A DNA stretch of 64,000 nucleotides from Bacteroidota bacterium (lineage in GTDB: Bacteria; Bacteroidota; Bacteroidia; Flavobacteriales; Weeksellaceae), in contig JAEWZO010000003.1 of NCBI GenBank assembly GCA_023458415.1, positions 74,535 through 138,534 on the forward strand, read 5' to 3'. Below the pieces are notes generated by a model that saw only the letters and a list, made by a program, of their open reading frames with translations, was not told the origin of the DNA and ran no database searches. Shown in pieces: positions 60,576 through 64,000 of the stretch. The translations under genes were made by a program, and so were the position numbers. How positions within the stretch are numbered: position 1 is the stretch's first letter; each line of letters opens with the position of its first letter.

Positions 60576-60600
60576 AAAAAATTCCACCGCTAAGGTGGAA
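60576..60600 (-). terminator. Terminator after the ribokinase gene
   Basis: TTCCACC (60582-60588) pairs with GGTGGAA (60594-60600). On the minus strand the stem is followed by six T. It is directly upstream of the hydrolase ATG. Confidence 0.8.
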
Positions 60601-60654
60601 AATTATTTTTCAGTTGCTCAAAAACCGTGAGTTTTTCTGTATGCTGTGTATAAA

Positions 60655-61545
60655 TTATTGAGCAAGAAAGTCTTTCATATACGGCAATCCGCGCTGCGAA
60701 CCTTTGTTCGCCGCAACTTTCTGTGAAACTTCATTACCGAATTTCACACACTCATCAATGGAATTTCCGTGACAAAGCGCTACTGCAAATCCGGAAGTAA
60801 AAGCATCGCCCATTCCCATTTTATGCGCAACAGACTCAGGATCGTTGCTGTAATATTTCATTTCAGAACCGTTGAAATAGGTCGTAGAATTGTCGTCGCG
60901 TACGAACAATTTATTCGGAAATTTTTTAAGAATTACATCCGGTTTTTCCGATCCGAAGATTTCTCCCAATTCATTGCTTTTGGCAACAATAAAATCAGAA
61001 TTGTTAATCAGCTCATTTGATAAAGGTCTTGCAGGCGCTGCATAAACTCCCACTTTCTTACCATTTTTCTTGGCAAGAAATGCGGCATGCTCCACCACCT
61101 CCATCGGAATCTCCAACTGAATTAAAACAAGATCTGCGGAACTGAAATATTTTTCGGCATCGTTAATATGACGTTTTTTCAGTTGATAATTAGCTGCAGG
61201 AACTACGATAATACTCGTTTTACCGTCGGCTGCAGTTACATAAGCAGTTCCGGTTTCGGCGTCTTCGGTTTCGTGTACAAATCCAACATTCACGTCTTCA
61301 TCCACCAAATTTCTCATCACCTGCTGCCCAAGTGGATCCATCCCTACACAACCCACGAAATAAACGCTGGCTCCCAAACGCGCGGTTCCAACCGCCTGAT
61401 TGGCTCCTTTCCCACCGAAAAAATTTTCGCTTCGTTCGGCGATTACCGTTTCGTTTAACTGAGGGTGATGGTTGGTTGTAAGTACTAAATCTACCGAGCA
61501 ACTACCTACTACTAATATTTTGGGCTGTTCTGAACTAAGTTTCAT
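60655..61545 (-). CDS. rbsK: Ribokinase (PfkB family)
   Basis: 296 residues from the ATG at 61545. The 15-residue longer frame lacks similarity to the family; KILVVGSCSVDLVL begins the PfkB fold. FFGGKGANQAVGTARLGA is the first signature. The second, GMGDAFTSGFAVAL, carries the catalytic Asp, with Met where Ala is usual in GAGD. DADRL-like contacts are absent. Phosphorylates ribose or a close sugar in the cytoplasm; no ribose transporter is adjacent, so the exact substrate is inferred from similarity only. Confidence 0.88.
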   Translation of the reverse strand: MKLSSEQPKILVVGSCSVDLVLTTNHHPQLNETVIAERSENFFGGKGANQAVGTARLGASVYFVGCVGMDPLGQQVMRNLVDEDVNVGFVHETEDAETGTAYVTAADGKTSIIVVPAANYQLKKRHINDAEKYFSSADLVLIQLEIPMEVVEHAAFLAKKNGKKVGVYAAPARPLSNELINNSDFIVAKSNELGEIFGSEKPDVILKKFPNKLFVRDDNSTTYFNGSEMKYYSNDPESVAHKMGMGDAFTSGFAVALCHGNSIDECVKFGNEVSQKVAANKGSQRGLPYMKDFLAQ

Positions 61546-61607
61546 GTTTGCTTGTAATAAATCAAATATATCTTTTTTACAGATTTTCAAAAAACAATTA
61601 ACGGAAA

Positions 61608-62246
61608 TTAACTTTTCACTTCGATGAATTCGGTAATCAGTTTTACGACGGTTCCGTCTGCACTGTAACCAATGTAGGATGCGTAAAGTCCTTCACCATA
61701 ACCGGTTTCGAAAGCAAAAATATTTCCGGGTTTTTCTTCTTCTGGTTTCAGGAAAGCGTACTGATCGATGGCTCCGTTTTCATCAAAAAAATGCTCATGG
61801 AAAAACTCTTCATAAATTCCCATAAAATCTGCACCTTTTCTGTGAAAAAGCCTTTTTTCCAGTTTGTTCAGGCATTCCTGAGATTCAACATCCATATAAC
61901 TTCCCATGCCGCTTTCAACCGGAAAACCGAAAATTTCTTCACCTTTCAGTTCATTTAGGTTTTCGCCTTCGCGCGTTGCCATTTTCCAGTCGGAAACTTC
62001 AGCGTTGGAAAATACAATTTCAGTATAAGCTACACAGTTGCTTTCTCTTTCTTTATGAACCAAAACCGGAAAATCTCCAGTAGGAAAATTCTCACCATAA
62101 GGCGGCATCTCACTGCTTATGAGAGGATCACACACAACAAGTTTTCCTGTAGGAAGGTAAATGCTTCCCGGCTCAAAAGTCTCAATCAGCGTATTCTCTA
62201 CAAAGTTTTTACTGAAGAGTTTGCTTATATTTTCCAGATGTTCCAT
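61608..62246 (-). CDS. DUF4241 domain protein
   Basis: 212 residues from the ATG at 62246. GSIYLPTGKLVVCDPLISSE (near 30), SNCVAYTEIVFSNAEVSDW, FPVESGMGSYMDVESQECL and the closing GEGLYASYIGYSADGTVVKL match the DUF4241 pattern. No signal peptide. Function unknown; some DUF4241 proteins are immunity or toxin-associated, but nothing nearby suggests that here. Confidence 0.82.
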   Translation of the reverse strand: MEHLENISKLFSKNFVENTLIETFEPGSIYLPTGKLVVCDPLISSEMPPYGENFPTGDFPVLVHKERESNCVAYTEIVFSNAEVSDWKMATREGENLNELKGEEIFGFPVESGMGSYMDVESQECLNKLEKRLFHRKGADFMGIYEEFFHEHFFDENGAIDQYAFLKPEEEKPGNIFAFETGYGEGLYASYIGYSADGTVVKLITEFIEVKS

Positions 62247-62276
62247 AGCAATGTTGAATGAGTAAAGATAAAAGAA

Positions 62277-62310
62277 AAAAGACCAAAACACAATCCTGTT
62301 TCAGTCTTTT
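62277..62310 (-). terminator. Terminator after valS
   Basis: AAAAGAC (62277-62283) pairs with GTCTTTT (62304-62310), with an inner AAACA/TGTTT stem. On the minus strand a T-rich run follows. It separates valS from the DUF4241 gene. Confidence 0.7.
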
Positions 62311-62333
62311 AAAATGATTTATATCTGCAAAAA

Positions 62334-64000
62334 CTATAGTGTTTTCAGTTTTTCTTCCAGAAGTGCAATTTTATCCTGTGCATCTTTCTGCTTTTTGCGT
62401 TCCATTTCCACGACATTTGCAGGCGCTCCGGAAACAAATTTTTCATTGGAAAGTTTTTTCTCCACGGAAATCAGAAATCCTTTCAGGTATTTCAGTTCTT
62501 CTTCGGTTTTTTCCTTTTCCTCACCCAAATCGAGATTTTCGCTTAAAGGAATAGAAACCTCCGTTGAACCCACAAGAAAAGTAAAGCTCGGCTTATCGGT
62601 TTTCTGCGCGAAATTGATATTTGAAACATTAGCTAATTTTCGGATAACCGCCTCGTTTTCAAATGTATTAGAATTGGTGAAAACTTCTGCTTCTTCCCGC
62701 GGAGAGATTCCTTTGCTTTGGCGGTAATTTCTTACTCCCGAAATCAGTTCTTTTGCAAATTCGAAATTTTTCAGAACCGCTTCATCAAAAGATTCCACTT
62801 TTTTCTGTTGAGAAATAATCAGCGCTGTTTCCGGCGTTCTATCTGCAATATTCTGCCATAATTCTTCGGTAAGGAAAGGCATAAACGGATGCAGAAGTTT
62901 CATAAGTTCTTCGAAATAGATAATCGTTTGATCGTACACTTCCTGAGAAATTCCTTCACCATAATTCGGTTTGATGGCTTCCAGGTACCAGGAACAGAAA
63001 TCATCCCAAATCAGTTTGTAAATAAGATGCAAACCGTCTGAAATTCTGAATTTGGAGAACTGATCTTCAATCTCCGCGATGGTTTTATTCAGCTGATTTC
63101 CAAACCACTGAATCGTCTGCTGATCTGCTTCGTTTGCAGGTTTTTCCTCTTTCTTCCAACCCTGAATCAGTCGGTAAGCGTTCCATATTTTTGTGGCGAA
63201 ATTTCTTCCCTGCAGCATTAATTCTTCATCGAAAAGCAAATCGTTTCCGGCTGCGGAACTCAGTAAAATTCCAACACGAACGCCGTCTGCGCCGTATTTT
63301 TCGATCAGTTCAAGCGGATCAGGTGAATTTCCAAGCGATTTGGACATTTTGCGTCTTTGCTTGTCGCGAACTATTCCGGTAAAGTACACGTTTTTGAACG
63401 GAACTTCTTTGCGGTATTCCAATCCGGCCATAATCATTCTGGCCACCCAGAAAAACATAATATCCGGACCGGTTACCAAATCGGAAGTTGGATAATAATA
63501 CTGAATGTCTTTGTTTTCAGAATCGAGCATGCCGTCGAAAACAGAAATCGGCCACAACCAGGAAGAAAACCACGTATCGAGTGCATCTTCGTCCTGTCTT
63601 AAATCTTCAATTTTGAGTGCTGAATTTTGAGTTTTTTCCTGTGCGAGTTTCAATGCTTCTTCAACAGTTTCAGCCACCACAAAATCTTCATCACCTTCTC
63701 CGAAATAATAAGCCGGAATTCTTTGTCCCCACCATAACTGTCGCGAAATATTCCAGTCGCGGATGTTTTCCATCCAATGGCGGTAGGTATTTTTGGATTT
63801 TTCAGGATAGAATTTCACCTCATCGTTCATCACAACATCCAAAGCAGGTTTACCGAGTTCAGACATTTTCAGAAACCACTGTACGGAAACTTTCGGTTCT
63901 ATAACGGCTCCGGTTCTTTCGGAAGTTCCCACTTTATTTACGTAATCTTCGAATTTCAGCAGTAGATCTTTTTCTTCAAGTTCTTTAACGATTTCCTTTC
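62334..64000 (-). CDS. valS: Valyl-tRNA synthetase (5' end outside window)
   Basis: C-terminal part of a class I aminoacyl-tRNA synthetase; about 555 residues are visible and the frame stays open to the right edge. RRKMSKSLGNSPDPLELIEK carries the KMSKS loop. ISRQLWWGQRIPAYYFGEGD, ALDTWFSSWLWPISVF and FFWVARMIMAGLEYRKEVPF are the valine-type catalytic blocks. The C-terminal coiled-coil arm is seen in the last 60 residues (EKTEEELKYLKGFLISVEKK). The catalytic HIGH motif is off the right end. Confidence 0.97.
   Translation of the reverse strand, partial: KEIVKELEEKDLLLKFEDYVNKVGTSERTGAVIEPKVSVQWFLKMSELGKPALDVVMNDEVKFYPEKSKNTYRHWMENIRDWNISRQLWWGQRIPAYYFGEGDEDFVVAETVEEALKLAQEKTQNSALKIEDLRQDEDALDTWFSSWLWPISVFDGMLDSENKDIQYYYPTSDLVTGPDIMFFWVARMIMAGLEYRKEVPFKNVYFTGIVRDKQRRKMSKSLGNSPDPLELIEKYGADGVRVGILLSSAAGNDLLFDEELMLQGRNFATKIWNAYRLIQGWKKEEKPANEADQQTIQWFGNQLNKTIAEIEDQFSKFRISDGLHLIYKLIWDDFCSWYLEAIKPNYGEGISQEVYDQTIIYFEELMKLLHPFMPFLTEELWQNIADRTPETALIISQQKKVESFDEAVLKNFEFAKELISGVRNYRQSKGISPREEAEVFTNSNTFENEAVIRKLANVSNINFAQKTDKPSFTFLVGSTEVSIPLSENLDLGEEKEKTEEELKYLKGFLISVEKKLSNEKFVSGAPANVVEMERKKQKDAQDKIALLEEKLKTL

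Noticed and set aside
61608..62246. DUF4241 gene as an immunity gene of a polymorphic toxin system
   Set aside because: No toxin, Rhs, LXG or T6SS/T9SS effector gene is adjacent; neighbours are ribokinase and valS.
1..64000. CRISPR arrays, IS elements, integrases, tRNA or rRNA genes
   Set aside because: Read on both strands; no regularly spaced repeats, transposase or integrase frames, or recognisable RNA gene sequences were seen.

Overview
The window is chromosomal DNA of a flavobacterium, most likely of the Chryseobacterium/Kaistella clade (Weeksellaceae). The evidence is the AT-rich genome with tightly packed operons, recurring TAnnTTTG -7 promoter boxes, a type IX secretion (T9SS) C-terminal tail, a Bacteroidetes-type HU-like protein and a short class I ribonucleotide reductase. 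No rRNA, tRNA, CRISPR array, transposase or integrase was seen.

Layout. (1) 1-409: partial Fur-family regulator. (2) 514-19680: surface-polysaccharide module 1, all on the minus strand. In transcription order it reads pglF-type dehydratase, wza, wzc, wzx, wzy, a GT2, a beta-helix (pectate-lyase-like) protein, a decayed GT, a GT4, capE-capF-capG (UDP-L-FucNAc), a GT4, then pglC-pglD-pglE-like genes and rfbC. (3) 19681-21724: a frameshifted small surface protein with a PID-CTERM-like tail, an N-terminally truncated T9SS protein and an orphan HTH gene. (4) 21732-42497: module 2, in transcription order wza, wzc, tviC-like and tviB-like (UDP-GalNAcA), a collapsed UDP-glucose dehydrogenase, wzx, vioA/vioB-like (4-amino-4,6-dideoxysugar), one GT2, several GT4s, an acyltransferase and a wzy. 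A divergent XRE regulator/HU-like pair follows, flanked by direct repeats made of the 5' end of a GT4 gene. (5) 42602-49353: housekeeping genes (recX, glyA, DUF72, a lipoprotein, nrdA, nrdB). (6) 49748-53841: three tandem secreted paralogues of unknown function, divergent from a TPR/LuxR-type regulator. (7) 53911-58373: MacAB-like ABC efflux operon. (8) 58406-64000: small metabolic genes and partial valS.

How it works together. Both polysaccharide modules carry their own flippase, polymerase, tyrosine-kinase co-polymerase and outer-membrane export protein. Only one initiating phosphoglycosyl transferase (PglC type) is visible, so the two Wzx/Wzy routes may share the first sugar, probably di-N-acetylbacillosamine made by PglF/E/D. 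The predicted precursors are UDP-diNAcBac, UDP-L-FucNAc, UDP-GalNAcA and a dTDP-4-acylamino-4,6-dideoxysugar.

The most unusual signal is ongoing remodelling of the locus. I count at least six gene remnants, a promoter-plus-5'-gene duplication around XRE/HU, palindromic insertions read in frame inside a glycosyltransferase and a nucleotide-sugar dehydrogenase, and a 14-bp perfect palindrome that encodes the last codons and stops of two converging genes. No single new defence-type system was found. The least explained gene sets are the three secreted paralogues and the repeat-bearing polysaccharide genes.
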